Assembly (NCBI GenBank): GCA_009767595.1
Contig: VSDK01001818.1
Location: forward strand, 430,129 to 494,128
Direction: 5' to 3'
DNA from: Symbiodinium kawagutii
Lineage: Eukaryota; Sar; Dinophyceae; Suessiales; Symbiodiniaceae
DNA length: 64,000 nt
The notes beneath the pieces are model-generated. The model did not search any database, was not told the DNA's origin, and saw only the letters and a list, made by a program, of their open reading frames with translations. Numbering within the stretch: position 1 is the stretch's first letter; the number at the start of each line of letters is the position of its first letter. The position numbers and the translations under genes were made by a program. Below, piece after piece: positions 1 through 9,085 of the stretch.

Positions 1-110
1 ACAGCGCCATTGCGGTGGCGGACCGGCTGCTGCAGCGGCTGCTGCTGTCCAAGGAGCAGTGCCCCGTGGATATCTCCAAGCGCCTCGGTGGAACCAGGCT
101 GGTGGCACAG
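1..110 (+). CDS. exon (3' part) of an unidentified gene
   Basis: An open frame with codons starting at position 3 (AGC) runs to CAG at 108-110 and is followed by a GT donor (gtatgg at 111). The peptide starts SAIAVADRLLQRLLLSKEQ and continues with helical, GC3-rich codons typical of dinoflagellate exons. The 5' end lies outside the window, so length and family cannot be judged. It ends in phase 0. I do not recognise the protein. Confidence 0.5.
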
Positions 111-1230
111 GTATGGTGTGGTGGTGGCTTGGGGGGGTCGGCCTGGTGCCCGTGCCGTGGATCAACGGGTTTAACTATAGATGACTAGGACATGCTGGGA
201 CCTCGATGTGATCGCTTTGTTGGCCTTGAACCTCTATTTTTGGTAGTCGAGGTGCTGATGATCAGCTTGGTGCTTAGTTTTTAGAGGTTGTTTAGAGGAC
301 AGGCTCAGGATGCAGGTTGGTAATCATGGCCCTTGGGGCACCTTGGCGCTTTGTCTAGGCGGCTGTTGTGATTGTTTACTTGGCCATGGATAGAAACCAA
401 GTATATAGCATCAAGTAAACAGTAGCATCAAGACACCGAGTATCATCAAGTAGTTTGTTTACTTGTTGGACAAATTCCCCATTAGTTTTACCAGTGGGGA
501 ACCTTCAAGAGTCCAGCATCAAACACCCATGGCTGGATCATGATGCCATTTGCTTGTGATGAGACTTCGCATCAGGTTTCTGAGCTTGGGCCAACTATCG
601 TTTGGTCCATCTGCTGAGGACAGGAATCACTATGATCAACAACCTGGAGCCTGGGCAGCAAGTGAGAGAGTCAGATGGTGGATCATGCGGATCGCCAACA
701 GCTAGATTTGATGGAGAATCTCACTGCCACTGAAGTTTTTGGTGATTTGGATGCTGAATGCCTCGACCATTGGGACCCTAGATTGACCCACTTATGCTTG
801 AAGCCGCTGCGGCCGAGGGGTTAGCTCTTCCCACACCACGGCTGGGTCACTCTCAGGTGGGTTTGCTGCCAATTGGCTTGGCCATCTACTTCAAAGGACG
901 GATCTGCCCGGGAAACTGCGGCGCTGTTGTGGTTGGAGGTCTCCCAACATGCCAGGAAGGATAGATTTGGGTGAGCTCAGGGCTCTGCTGCATGTTCTTT
1001 TTTGGCCGGCAGACTCGTGCATTAGGCTAACTTTCAGGTGGGATTGTGTATAGTGGGAGACGACCGTCCAAGTTTGTCAGCTTGTGCAACCCCAAAGGTT
1101 GGATGGCTGAAGTTTCTGGTCTGTGTTTTCTTGTTTTTTTGGGCTGACTGTTTCAGATGTTTCAGTTTCTTAGCTAGAGCTGATTGGGACGATGTCTTCG
1201 GTTTGTTTGCTTTTCATGTCTTAGTCCATT
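111..1230. other. intronic/intergenic sequence without a supported gene
   Basis: Moderately AT-rich sequence after the first exon. Short open stretches occur (for example around 700-850 and 855-950), but each is closed by stops and none shows a domain. Low-complexity runs based on ATCAAGTA occur near 390-460. The right end enters the repeat array that hosts the retrotransposon. Confidence 0.5.
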
Positions 1231-1266
1231 AGCAACCTAATAAGCATCAACCATGGTTCCTATAAT
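1231..1266. repeat. left flank of the tandem repeat array hosting the retrotransposon
   Basis: Contains one unit of the form AGCATCAACCATGGTTCCTA. Related units resume after the 3' LTR at 9210, so the retrotransposon interrupts one array of roughly 23-26-bp degenerate units. Confidence 0.6.
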
Positions 1267-1395
1267 TGTGAAAGTAGTGCAGTGGCACACCCTCATCCTT
1301 GGATGTTCGTTAGCCTTTTGGCTTCAGCTACGGGTGCCCTGGTGGAAAAGGGATCGGTGCCCTCGGTGTTTCATGAGCCCTGCGGTTGTTTGACT
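1267..1395 (+). repeat. 5' long terminal repeat
   Basis: 129 bp, starting TGTGAAAG and ending TTTGACT, with no difference from the 3' copy that I could find. The terminus is not the usual CA. Because the flanks share extra bases (CTATAAT on both sides), the exact 3' border could be 1-2 bases further left. Confidence 0.9.
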
Positions 1396-1406
1396 GGTAG
1401 CGGAGC
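1395..1406 (+). promoter_or_regulatory. primer-binding site, tRNA-iMet type
   Basis: TGGTAGCGGAGC starts at the last base of the LTR and resembles the complement of the 3' end of eukaryotic initiator-Met tRNA (TGGTAnC-GAG type), the usual copia minus-strand primer. Confidence 0.75.
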
Positions 1407-1466
1407 TTGGTTGCTAGATCCAGGCCTTGGTCAAGGCTTGAGCTGGTGGGGTACCCGTGGTTGAGG

Positions 1467-3332
1467 ATGTGCTCCTACTATGGTGGTGGATGGTCTGTCT
1501 ACGGGGTAGAACTTGATGGGTCAGGTGAACCTTCCAGCCAGGATGGAGGGCAAGACTCCAATGTGGATGGTGATCGACATTGGAGCGACCGTGGTCAGAA
1601 TAGCATGAAATCATGGAGGAGCACGAGCCGTGTGGACAACGCTGGCGATCCGGAGGAGTATGAGCTGTCGTCCGAGAAAACTTCGTCGGAGGCGTCGTGG
1701 TGGCAAGCGGACGCTTGGAGCTGGGATTCATGGGATGGGTCTTCGCAGAGCGGTCGCGAGAATTGGGTGTACGTTAGCCGACGAGGTGGTGGTAGTGACA
1801 AGAGCTCTGATCCATGGCATCGCTGGCATGGGACTACGCACGGCAGAGGACGACTACGCGATTCGGGACCTCGAGAGGGTGATGGAGACCGTGAAGGTAA
1901 TCTTGGTCATCGAGGTCATCCTTGTCCCGATTCCGACGGTGATGATCATGGCAAAGGAGATCTACCGTCGGGCAAGGTACTGAGCGTGCAGGAGAAAGCT
2001 GACAAGGAAGAGGAAAAGCGCGCTTATGGCAAGGTGAGCAACACGTATCCCCCTGTCTTCAAGGCTCGGCAAGGGCAAAGCTACAGGGACTGGAAGCGAT
2101 CGGTTCAGTTCTGGCTACGTGGAGAAGGCCAGAATCTTCCACGCACCTTGGTGGGTCCCCGGGTCATGGTGCAACTCAGGGAACGAGCAGCGCAATTGGT
2201 GAAGCATCTCGAGCCGGAGGACGTCGATGGCGTTGATGGTCTCGAGGTCATCTTCAAGGCGCTGGAAAGAAGCCCTCTCGTCAAGCAGAGTGAGAAGCAT
2301 CGTGTCGATTGGCACAGAAAGAGGTTGTTGTCGCTCAACCGTGTATCGGGCGAGAGCTTGGAGAGCTACATCACGAGGGCGGGACTATATCGTGATCAAC
2401 TTGAAGGGCTAGATCCAGCACTTCGTATGGGTGAGCGATTCTATGTTGGACACCTGCTGGATCACTCGAAGCTGACGAGAAGGGACAAAGCCATGGTGAA
2501 AACACATGCCAGTGACGAGACGGAGTATGCCATCGTGAACGCTATGATGGAATTGGCGGGGGAACTCGAAGGAGAACCAGGTTTTCCCATTGGCCAATCG
2601 GAGTCTCAACTTGGAGGCACTCAAGGAGAAGAACATTTGGTGCAGCGTGGAGTGATGGGGTTTCGCTTTCAGAAGCGAGAGAAGCAAGCTTTGCTGGCAG
2701 AGCTGAACGGTGTCGAGAGCGAGGCCCACCTTTCGCTTGATGGCATCCCCGAGGAGACTGGCATGGGCGATGACAGTCTGGATGAGCAAGACCAGACACC
2801 TGCAGAAGTTCTACATGCGGAACATGAAGCATTGGCTCTGCAGTTTCGAGCCAAACAGAAGTTGGCCGAAGTGCGAAAAATGCGGAACTTTTATCGCCGC
2901 AATGACCAGGACACCAAGAAGGGTGCACGCAGTGGCAAATGTTTTGTATGTGATGAACCTGGCCACTTTGCGAAGGACTGCCCCAAGGTGAAAGCCGCGC
3001 TGTCCAGCAACCAGGTCCTCGTTTCAACTCCACAGCCGAAGGCTGCAGCTTCAGAAGAGGCTCAGGAGTGGTCTCTTTTGGCTTCCTTGTGCACTGACAC
3101 AATCCAGAGATCCGGCAAATCTCGTGAAGCATATATGGTTTGGCCGCCCACGGGAGAGGAATCACAACCAACAGGTCCTTTTGATACATGGTGGAGTATG
3201 CAAGAGTTAGCTAAGAGTGTCATTTTGGACCTGGGTTGTATGCGGAACGTGGTAGGCACGAAATGGGCCAACGATGTGATCCTGGAATGGCAACAACATG
3301 ATAGGTGGTTTCGAGTGGTTCCAGATCGATGA
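1467..3332 (+). CDS. gag: retrotransposon Gag with CCHC zinc knuckle, running into the protease
   Basis: The first ATG of the open frame is at 1467 (about 621 residues); the frame is open further upstream, to a TTG at 1407, without an ATG. The N-terminal third is rich in S, D, G and R. A central helical capsid-like part follows, then a CX2CX4HX4C zinc knuckle (CFVCDEPGHFAKDC, bases 2940-2981) for RNA binding. The C-terminal end has VILDLGCMRNVVG (Asp codon 3228-3230), which corresponds to the D-T/S-G active site of copia aspartic proteases, here with Leu after the Asp. The frame ends at 3332, while protease homology continues in another frame from about 3320, so a shift is needed to make a whole protease. 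Confidence 0.85.
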   Translation: MCSYYGGGWSVYGVELDGSGEPSSQDGGQDSNVDGDRHWSDRGQNSMKSWRSTSRVDNAGDPEEYELSSEKTSSEASWWQADAWSWDSWDGSSQSGRENWVYVSRRGGGSDKSSDPWHRWHGTTHGRGRLRDSGPREGDGDREGNLGHRGHPCPDSDGDDHGKGDLPSGKVLSVQEKADKEEEKRAYGKVSNTYPPVFKARQGQSYRDWKRSVQFWLRGEGQNLPRTLVGPRVMVQLRERAAQLVKHLEPEDVDGVDGLEVIFKALERSPLVKQSEKHRVDWHRKRLLSLNRVSGESLESYITRAGLYRDQLEGLDPALRMGERFYVGHLLDHSKLTRRDKAMVKTHASDETEYAIVNAMMELAGELEGEPGFPIGQSESQLGGTQGEEHLVQRGVMGFRFQKREKQALLAELNGVESEAHLSLDGIPEETGMGDDSLDEQDQTPAEVLHAEHEALALQFRAKQKLAEVRKMRNFYRRNDQDTKKGARSGKCFVCDEPGHFAKDCPKVKAALSSNQVLVSTPQPKAAASEEAQEWSLLASLCTDTIQRSGKSREAYMVWPPTGEESQPTGPFDTWWSMQELAKSVILDLGCMRNVVGTKWANDVILEWQQHDRWFRVVPDR

Positions 3333-6300
3333 GGTTTTTCGTTTTGGCAATGGGCAAACACTGAAGAGCAAGTATCGGTTGCAGCTGGAAGCTACCTTTG
3401 GGGGTCGTCGTGTGTTTTTTGGATTCAGTGTGGTTGCTGGTCAATGTCCTCCTTTGCTGTCGAAGCAGTCACATTCTCAACTTGGAGCACAGATTGACAC
3501 AGCCAAGCACACCTTGTCCTCCCCCAAATTGGGAATCAAAAACTATGGCTTGATTGAAACAGAAGCTGGACACTACTTCATGCGCATTGATGAGTTTGAT
3601 AAGCTTCCAGATGTCGACAAAGTGGACATTTCGGCATGGAGTATGGAACCACATGATGAAGTTTCGATGTTGGATCCTCAAGTTTATGGTCGTGAAGTTT
3701 TTGGCTCCAGGTTGGAAAAGCCATTTGAACAATCTCGACCCCCCGATGAACCTCTCGAACCCGCCGCTATGCAAGCTGTGCGGCGAAGTGGGACATCGGA
3801 CGATGCAATGTCCGATGATGAGCGACGAGGATCTCGAGGGCTTCACGAATGTGGACGGACTGTCAGCACTTACACCCGCAGAACGAGAACACGAACATCA
3901 ACTACGTCAATCCGAGGAGCGTCTGACTCCGAGGAAGGAACCTCCTCGACGAATGGATGTGGAGCCTACAAAGCGAAGGACGGCGACGAAGACGATGGCA
4001 GCCCCGAAGAGAGCACCTTCTCGGAGTTCGAAGGCACGAAGCAGCAACTATGTCCAGGACGAGGGGGAGATTCTTGTCGACCGCTTCGGCCAGGACATGG
4101 ACCAGGTGACGGGCTTGACCATGGAAGAGATGGAGTTTATCCAGAAGCGAAGGGTCAAGAAAGCTACCACACGAGCGTCCAAGGAGAACAAGGCAGCGTT
4201 GACGGGAATCGATGCGGACTACCCGTCACTGGGCAATCTGTGGAGCGACGACTTGACCACCAACGTGTCTCGCTGTGTGACCAGTCGCTTGGTGACGTTC
4301 CAGTGGAAGAAGATGGTTTGGATGCTTCGGATCAAGGAGGCGGTGCAGATCGAAGGTCGCGGCAAAGCGGTGTGGCGGAGGAACAGCCGATGGTTGAACC
4401 ATTTGCTCAGCACCGAAGTGGCTTCTTTATGGGGCCATCTGGGTTCAGTCCGCCAAAAGTTGAGGGATCCGAACTTCCAACAGAGATTCCGTGGCAGAGA
4501 TTGAGTCCGCCTCGAGGCCTGATTCAGAAGATGCGATGTTCTCTGAAAAATGCCAAGGCCAGACAGGTCTTGGTGACGGCAATGAGTGAGAGAAATGAGA
4601 ACTACCTGCTGATGGAGGTCTTCGCAGGGTGCGCTCGGTTGACTCAGCTGGCACGAGAACGGGATGGCTGGAAGACTCTGGATCCGGTGGACATCATCTA
4701 TGGCCACGACTTGAAGAATAGCATGACCCGTTCTGAGGTGATGGAGACCATCAAACGCTGTGAGCCGGACCTGGTGACATTGAGTCCTCGATGTGGCCCG
4801 TGGTCGCAGTTCCAAAGGATCAACCCCAACATCGACAAGGTGATGGCCGACCGCAAGGAGGATATCCCGTTGTGGCGCTTTGCTCGAGAAGTATGGGACG
4901 AACAAGATGCCCATGGTCGGTTGGTCCTCACGGAGAACCCATGGCAATCGGAAGCGCTTCACTTGGATTTCATGGAGGAGAGACCCCATCTTCACCGAGC
5001 CAAAGTTGCCCAATGTGCTTTTGGGTTGAGAGATGTCTTGTCCGGGAAGCCTCACCAGAAGTACACCGCCTTAGACGTGAATGATGCCAATATGCGAGAT
5101 GCTCTGGAACGAGGGGCCGCATGCCAACATCGTCCCGAAGAACATCAACCGATCGAAGGCACAGTGCGATGGCGGGGGGCTACCTGGAAGAGATCGGCAT
5201 TGGCATCTCGATGGCCGGCGAAGTTGTGCAGACACATCTTGAAAGCTGCCGAAGTGGCTTGGGAGAAATGCGATGCAGATGTGGCCACCAAGTTGTGCGA
5301 AGGAAGGGACAGAGGAGTTCTACACTATGCTCTGCCGGTCGAAACCTTTCCCACTCCCGAGGGTGAGTTGAGGCGCCAACTGGAGAAAGTGGATTGGCGA
5401 GGTGGGCAATATGACTACGTCTACTTCGAAGGTGTGGCCAGGCAGAGCACTTACAAGACACGTCAGGCTTTGGCTCACTTGCATGTGGTGTTGGGTCATC
5501 CTTCGCGAGAACGATTGGTACGGATGTTGTTGGTGGGAGGATGCAGTCAGGCAGTGATCAAGGCGGCTGAAGGTTTGAGATGTCAGATCTGTCAGGCAGT
5601 GCGACCTCCTCGTGCTGAGCCCAAAGTTTCTGGTCAACGAGTGACGAGGTTCGGAGAGAAGGTCCTGTCGGATAGCTTCTACGTGTGGGATCTGAACAAC
5701 GAACGCTTCAACGTCACTCACCTGATTGACTCCCTCACTGAGTATCACGTGGGCATCCTCACCAAGCAGGCGAATGCGGAGGCCACGGTGGAGTTGTTGC
5801 AGACCAGATGGTGTGCAGTGTTCGGTCCCCCAGAATTGCTGCAAACCGATGGAGGCCCGGAGTATGAGGACATGGTGATACGCCTTTCCAAACTGTTGGA
5901 CTTCAGACATGAGGTGGTCCCTGCTGGCGCGAAGTGGAGGCAGGGCCAAGTCGAACGACATGGAGCTGTGGTCAAGCTCATGATGATGCGGGTCATCAAG
6001 ATGCAGAATGTGATGGGCATGGAAGACATGAAGTTGGTGGCAGCCAGCTGCTTCAGCGCCAAGAATCGCCTATGCAACAAGTTGGGCTATTCACCGCTCC
6101 AGGCAGTCACCGGCAACAACGCACCAGTTCCGGCCTCGGTGATGGATCAGTTGTGCAGTGGCCAGATCAGGTTTGCGGCCAATGCGCAAGTGGGAGGCAA
6201 AGAAGCTCTTCGAAGGGCAGAGCGCATTCGAGCTGCGGCGGTTGACTCTTTCAACTGGATCGATGCCAATGACGTGATCAGGAAGTCATTGCATTCGAGG

Positions 6301-6855
6301 TCGCGGCCACCGCAGGTGGAAACCATCTTTGAGGGGGTGACGGTCTACGTGCACGAGGCCCCTCCGCACCGACGTGGACAACCTCGAAGGCTCCAGGATC
6401 ATTCGTCGTGGGATGGTCCGGGCATTGTGGTGTGTGTGGAGAGGCAAGCCAATGTTCCGGCAAGGATTTGGATCCGAATCAGGTCCAAAGTGCGAGCGTA
6501 TCCTTTGGAGAAAATCCGTCTTGCCACCCCCGATGAAATGTTGGGATCTCAGTTCATCACACAGGTCATCAATGAGACGACGGAGGAGATCGACAAGGGC
6601 CGCATGATGTTGGAACATTATCCCGAAGACCAGCAGAATCCAGGACCTCCGGTACAAGGCAGTGTGGCCGAAGAGATGGTTGAGGCACCGGTGGAGGAGT
6701 GCCCGGGACCTCACCTATCCGAGGCTGAAGCAAAAGAGGGTCCAAGGCAACCTCACGGATCTTCCGGAGCCGATCAGGAGGAACTTGTCTTCGGGTTCGA
6801 GCGGTCCTGCCCTGACTCAAGCTCTATCGAAAAGAGATCGACGGCAGATGCTTGA
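3298..6855 (+). CDS. pol: retrotransposon Pol part 1: protease remainder, methyltransferase-like domain, integrase
   Basis: Open frame of 1185 codons. The first part (FRFGNG...PLLSK) continues the protease. Bases about 3720-4430 are read better in the +1-shifted frame (see separate entry). From about 4594 the frame encodes a Rossmann-like domain (EVFAGCARLTQLA, TLSPRCGPWS, LTENPWQS). From 5460 comes a copia integrase: the HHCC zinc-binding part (His codons near 5482 and 5497, CQIC at 5581-5592), then the catalytic core with Asp 792 (5671), Asp 851 (QTDGGPEY, 5848) and Glu 886 (GQVERHG, 5953), a D-D-E triad. The last part is acidic and overlaps the next frame by 194 bases. Function: proteolytic maturation and insertion of the cDNA. 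Confidence 0.85.
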   Translation: MIGGFEWFQIDEVFRFGNGQTLKSKYRLQLEATFGGRRVFFGFSVVAGQCPPLLSKQSHSQLGAQIDTAKHTLSSPKLGIKNYGLIETEAGHYFMRIDEFDKLPDVDKVDISAWSMEPHDEVSMLDPQVYGREVFGSRLEKPFEQSRPPDEPLEPAAMQAVRRSGTSDDAMSDDERRGSRGLHECGRTVSTYTRRTRTRTSTTSIRGASDSEEGTSSTNGCGAYKAKDGDEDDGSPEESTFSEFEGTKQQLCPGRGGDSCRPLRPGHGPGDGLDHGRDGVYPEAKGQESYHTSVQGEQGSVDGNRCGLPVTGQSVERRLDHQRVSLCDQSLGDVPVEEDGLDASDQGGGADRRSRQSGVAEEQPMVEPFAQHRSGFFMGPSGFSPPKVEGSELPTEIPWQRLSPPRGLIQKMRCSLKNAKARQVLVTAMSERNENYLLMEVFAGCARLTQLARERDGWKTLDPVDIIYGHDLKNSMTRSEVMETIKRCEPDLVTLSPRCGPWSQFQRINPNIDKVMADRKEDIPLWRFAREVWDEQDAHGRLVLTENPWQSEALHLDFMEERPHLHRAKVAQCAFGLRDVLSGKPHQKYTALDVNDANMRDALERGAACQHRPEEHQPIEGTVRWRGATWKRSALASRWPAKLCRHILKAAEVAWEKCDADVATKLCEGRDRGVLHYALPVETFPTPEGELRRQLEKVDWRGGQYDYVYFEGVARQSTYKTRQALAHLHVVLGHPSRERLVRMLLVGGCSQAVIKAAEGLRCQICQAVRPPRAEPKVSGQRVTRFGEKVLSDSFYVWDLNNERFNVTHLIDSLTEYHVGILTKQANAEATVELLQTRWCAVFGPPELLQTDGGPEYEDMVIRLSKLLDFRHEVVPAGAKWRQGQVERHGAVVKLMMMRVIKMQNVMGMEDMKLVAASCFSAKNRLCNKLGYSPLQAVTGNNAPVPASVMDQLCSGQIRFAANAQVGGKEALRRAERIRAAAVDSFNWIDANDVIRKSLHSRSRPPQVETIFEGVTVYVHEAPPHRRGQPRRLQDHSSWDGPGIVVCVERQANVPARIWIRIRSKVRAYPLEKIRLATPDEMLGSQFITQVINETTEEIDKGRMMLEHYPEDQQNPGPPVQGSVAEEMVEAPVEECPGPHLSEAEAKEGPRQPHGSSGADQEELVFGFERSCPDSSSIEKRSTADA
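3722..4504 (+). CDS. frame-shifted segment of Pol with a second zinc knuckle
   Basis: In the frame with codons at 3770, 3773 and so on, the sequence encodes CKLCGEVGHRTMQC, a CX2CX4HX4C knuckle at 3770-3811. A charged, protein-like stretch follows (LTPAEREHEHQLRQSEE, then MDQVTGLTMEEMEFIQKRR). The competing frame, also open, reads as arginine, serine and glycine-rich noise over the same interval. The frame stays open to the stop at 4504, but homology appears to return to the first frame near 4430. Two compensating single-base shifts, or two programmed events, are needed. Confidence 0.7.
   Translation, partial: HLNNLDPPMNLSNPPLCKLCGEVGHRTMQCPMMSDEDLEGFTNVDGLSALTPAEREHEHQLRQSEERLTPRKEPPRRMDVEPTKRRTATKTMAAPKRAPSRSSKARSSNYVQDEGEILVDRFGQDMDQVTGLTMEEMEFIQKRRVKKATTRASKENKAALTGIDADYPSLGNLWSDDLTTNVSRCVTSRLVTFQWKKMVWMLRIKEAVQIEGRGKAVWRRNSRWLNHLLSTEVASLWGHLGSVRQKLRDPNFQQRFRGRD
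4594..5260 (+). CDS. methyltransferase-like (C5-MTase-type Rossmann) domain inside Pol
   Basis: This part of the Pol frame reads LLMEVFAGCARLTQLA (like the FAGxGG motif I of cytosine-C5 methyltransferases), then GHDL after an acidic strand, CEPDLVTLSPRCGPWSQF (position and Cys of motif IV, normally PPCQ), and LVLTENPWQS (position of the ENV motif VI). The order and spacing match the first half of a C5 methyltransferase fold, but motif IV has SPRCGPWS rather than PPCQ, and I see no clear target-recognition domain. Related CGPWS-containing segments recur in dinoflagellate copia polyproteins as far as I recall; activity cannot be inferred. Confidence 0.5.
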
Positions 6856-9085
6856 GGAAGATGAACAAGAGATGGAGACGGATGATGATGAAGGGCCGGC
6901 TCCAATGGAAGAGCCTATGGAACCCAGCACTTTGGGTTTCAAAGCCAGGAAGCAGCTCTTCGAACGTGCAGAATCCCAAGGAGAACGTTCAATGATCGCA
7001 GAAGCTCGGCTACGAAGTGGCATGGCCGAGGCAACCGCACGAGTGAAGAACATCCGGAAGATGATTCGGAAGTCGAAGCAGACGAAGGCGATCCAACAGC
7101 AGCGAACGCAACGAGCAGAACGAGCCGAAGCATCCTCGATGGTGATGCTTGCCGAAGTGGTGGAGCCTACGGAGTGGGAAACTATGTGGTCAGCGGCTTG
7201 TCAAGAATATGAGTTGCAAGAAGCCTTTTGGCAGCAAACGGAACGAGTGGAACAAGCCGCGAAGGAGATCAACGAGCAGATTGAGAACAAGTCCAAGGAG
7301 CATGTTCAGGACTTGACGGAGGCCAACATCATCACGGGCAAAGAACGGCTTGAATACCAATGGGGGCAGCTCACGGAGGAATGGAAGGCTGCTTTCAAAG
7401 AGCCGTTGTTGAAGGCCGTGAAGATCTATTTCGACCATGAAGCTTTGGAGGGTGTGCCCGTTGATCAGGTGGTTGATCCGAAGCGGGTATTGAGCTCACG
7501 CTTTGTGCTGACGAACAAGGGAGGGCCGGACCTGAAGGATGCGAAGCTCAAGGGACGTCTCATCCTTGGTGGTCATCGTGATCCAGACATGGGGAAGTTT
7601 CCGACGTTGGCTCCGACGGCATCACTTTTGGCGCACAATGTCATCAATTGGATTGCCGTGCAGTTGGGCTGGGTCGTCAAGTACGAGGATGTGTCCAGCG
7701 CTTTCCTGCAGGGACAACCGCTTCCGGAGGACAGGGAGATCTACTTGCGGCTGCCCCGTGGCTACCCCGAGTACATCGAGGGCTTCATACGTCAGATGCT
7801 TGGAAAGGGCATGAAGTTGGACTTGCTGCGGATGACGAAGGGTGGCTTCGGTTTGCCGGATTCACCACGGCTATGGTACCTCAACTACAAGGAGACGTTG
7901 CAGGTGTGTGGCATGCGAGAATTGGCTCTTCTTCCTGGAGTGTTCGTGGCACATCATCCAGATGGGCGACTCCGAGCCTTGGCCTGCATTCACGTGGATG
8001 ACACACGGTACTGCGGGGATGAGAGCAGTGAAGAGATCTGGAATCAGATTCATGAGCGCTTAAACTTCGGAGACCTTCGCAGAGCTACCGATGGTTGGGT
8101 GAAGTTCTGCGGACGTTGGGAAAGACAAGACCCTACGACCTTGGAATTCGAGTACTCGATGGAGGAGTATGCGAAGAACATCCAGAAGGTGAACGTTCGG
8201 GAGATCGCGAAGGGCTCGGAGCTGGACGATGAGAAGGTTGGCCTCACGATGCATGAGAAAAAGGTGCTCTCATCGTTGCTGGGCCAACTGAACTGGATGG
8301 CGCGGCAGGGTCGATATGATCTGTCGTATGGGGTGTCACACGTGCAGCAGGTGGCAGCCAGAGAACCGAAGGAAGCGATGGCTTGGTTGAACAAGGTCAT
8401 CTACCGGGCCAAACAACCGATGAAGCAAGTGGTTCGGAAACACCGTGACTGGCGGCAGGTGATCATCCTCTCCGCTAGTGATGCAGCCTACGGAGCTCAA
8501 CCAGGTGGGTTCAGTCAAGGAGGAGTGATCTGCGCCTTGGCCGATGTGGACATCCTCGAGGGCGAAGGCATCATCAATGTGATGGAGGGTGCCAGCATGA
8601 AGATCCAGCGTGTGGTCAGATGCAGTATGTCAGCGGAGGTCTCTATGGCAGCGACTGCTTTTGAACATGGAGATTTCCTCCGCACCGCTCTCAGTGAGAT
8701 CTTGGACTACAAGTTCAATTTGAAAGAATGGAAGACGTGGGGAAGTACACGTGCCCACTACCTGGTGATCGATGCCAAGACTGGATTCGATGTGTTGAAC
8801 AATGAAAGCCAGACGTCCGACCGAAAGATCCAGATTGACTTGGCTGTTTTGAAACAGGCACTCTTGGATGGAACATGCAATGCGTTCTGTCGTTGGGTGC
8901 CAGGACATCATATGATTTCAGATGCCATGACCAAATGGTACGGAAATTCAGCCTTGCAGAAGGCATTGGAAGAAGGTGTCTGGTCACTGAAAGACACCGC
9001 CGTAGCCAAAGACTTGCGTCAGCATGCTGCTGAAAAACGCAAGCAGTACAGAGAGCATCGCAAGGATCGAGGGGGGGATGTGTGA
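6662..9085 (+). CDS. pol: retrotransposon Pol part 2: reverse transcriptase and RNase H
   Basis: 807-codon frame opening at a GTG in the overlap with part 1; homology probably begins near 6770 after a shift, since no in-frame ATG precedes it. An acidic linker and coiled coil come first. The copia RT follows from about 7380: YEDVSSAFLQGQPL with the first catalytic Asp, GFGLPDSPRLWY, and CIHVDDTRYCG (the YVDD box as HVDD, Asp codons 7997 and 8000). RNase H spans about 8450-8960: SDAAYGAQPGG, SMSAEVSMAA, VIDAKTGFD and VPGHHMISDAMTK supply the D-E-D-D residues. The stop codon (9083-9085) lies inside the 3' LTR. Catalytic residues look intact. Confidence 0.88.
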   Translation: MWPKRWLRHRWRSARDLTYPRLKQKRVQGNLTDLPEPIRRNLSSGSSGPALTQALSKRDRRQMLEEDEQEMETDDDEGPAPMEEPMEPSTLGFKARKQLFERAESQGERSMIAEARLRSGMAEATARVKNIRKMIRKSKQTKAIQQQRTQRAERAEASSMVMLAEVVEPTEWETMWSAACQEYELQEAFWQQTERVEQAAKEINEQIENKSKEHVQDLTEANIITGKERLEYQWGQLTEEWKAAFKEPLLKAVKIYFDHEALEGVPVDQVVDPKRVLSSRFVLTNKGGPDLKDAKLKGRLILGGHRDPDMGKFPTLAPTASLLAHNVINWIAVQLGWVVKYEDVSSAFLQGQPLPEDREIYLRLPRGYPEYIEGFIRQMLGKGMKLDLLRMTKGGFGLPDSPRLWYLNYKETLQVCGMRELALLPGVFVAHHPDGRLRALACIHVDDTRYCGDESSEEIWNQIHERLNFGDLRRATDGWVKFCGRWERQDPTTLEFEYSMEEYAKNIQKVNVREIAKGSELDDEKVGLTMHEKKVLSSLLGQLNWMARQGRYDLSYGVSHVQQVAAREPKEAMAWLNKVIYRAKQPMKQVVRKHRDWRQVIILSASDAAYGAQPGGFSQGGVICALADVDILEGEGIINVMEGASMKIQRVVRCSMSAEVSMAATAFEHGDFLRTALSEILDYKFNLKEWKTWGSTRAHYLVIDAKTGFDVLNNESQTSDRKIQIDLAVLKQALLDGTCNAFCRWVPGHHMISDAMTKWYGNSALQKALEEGVWSLKDTAVAKDLRQHAAEKRKQYREHRKDRGGDV
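9069..9078 (+). promoter_or_regulatory. polypurine tract
   Basis: GAGGGGGGGA lies two bases before the 3' LTR, the expected place for the plus-strand primer. Confidence 0.75.

Noticed and set aside
1282-1464. 60-codon frame across the 5' LTR
   Set aside because: It lies mostly in LTR sequence, and the same start recurs in the 3' LTR with a different ending, so it is not a conserved gene.
3722-4430. Unshifted frame of Pol over this interval as the real protein
   Set aside because: It is open but reads as R/S/G-rich low-complexity sequence, whereas the shifted frame holds an exact zinc knuckle and protein-like helices.
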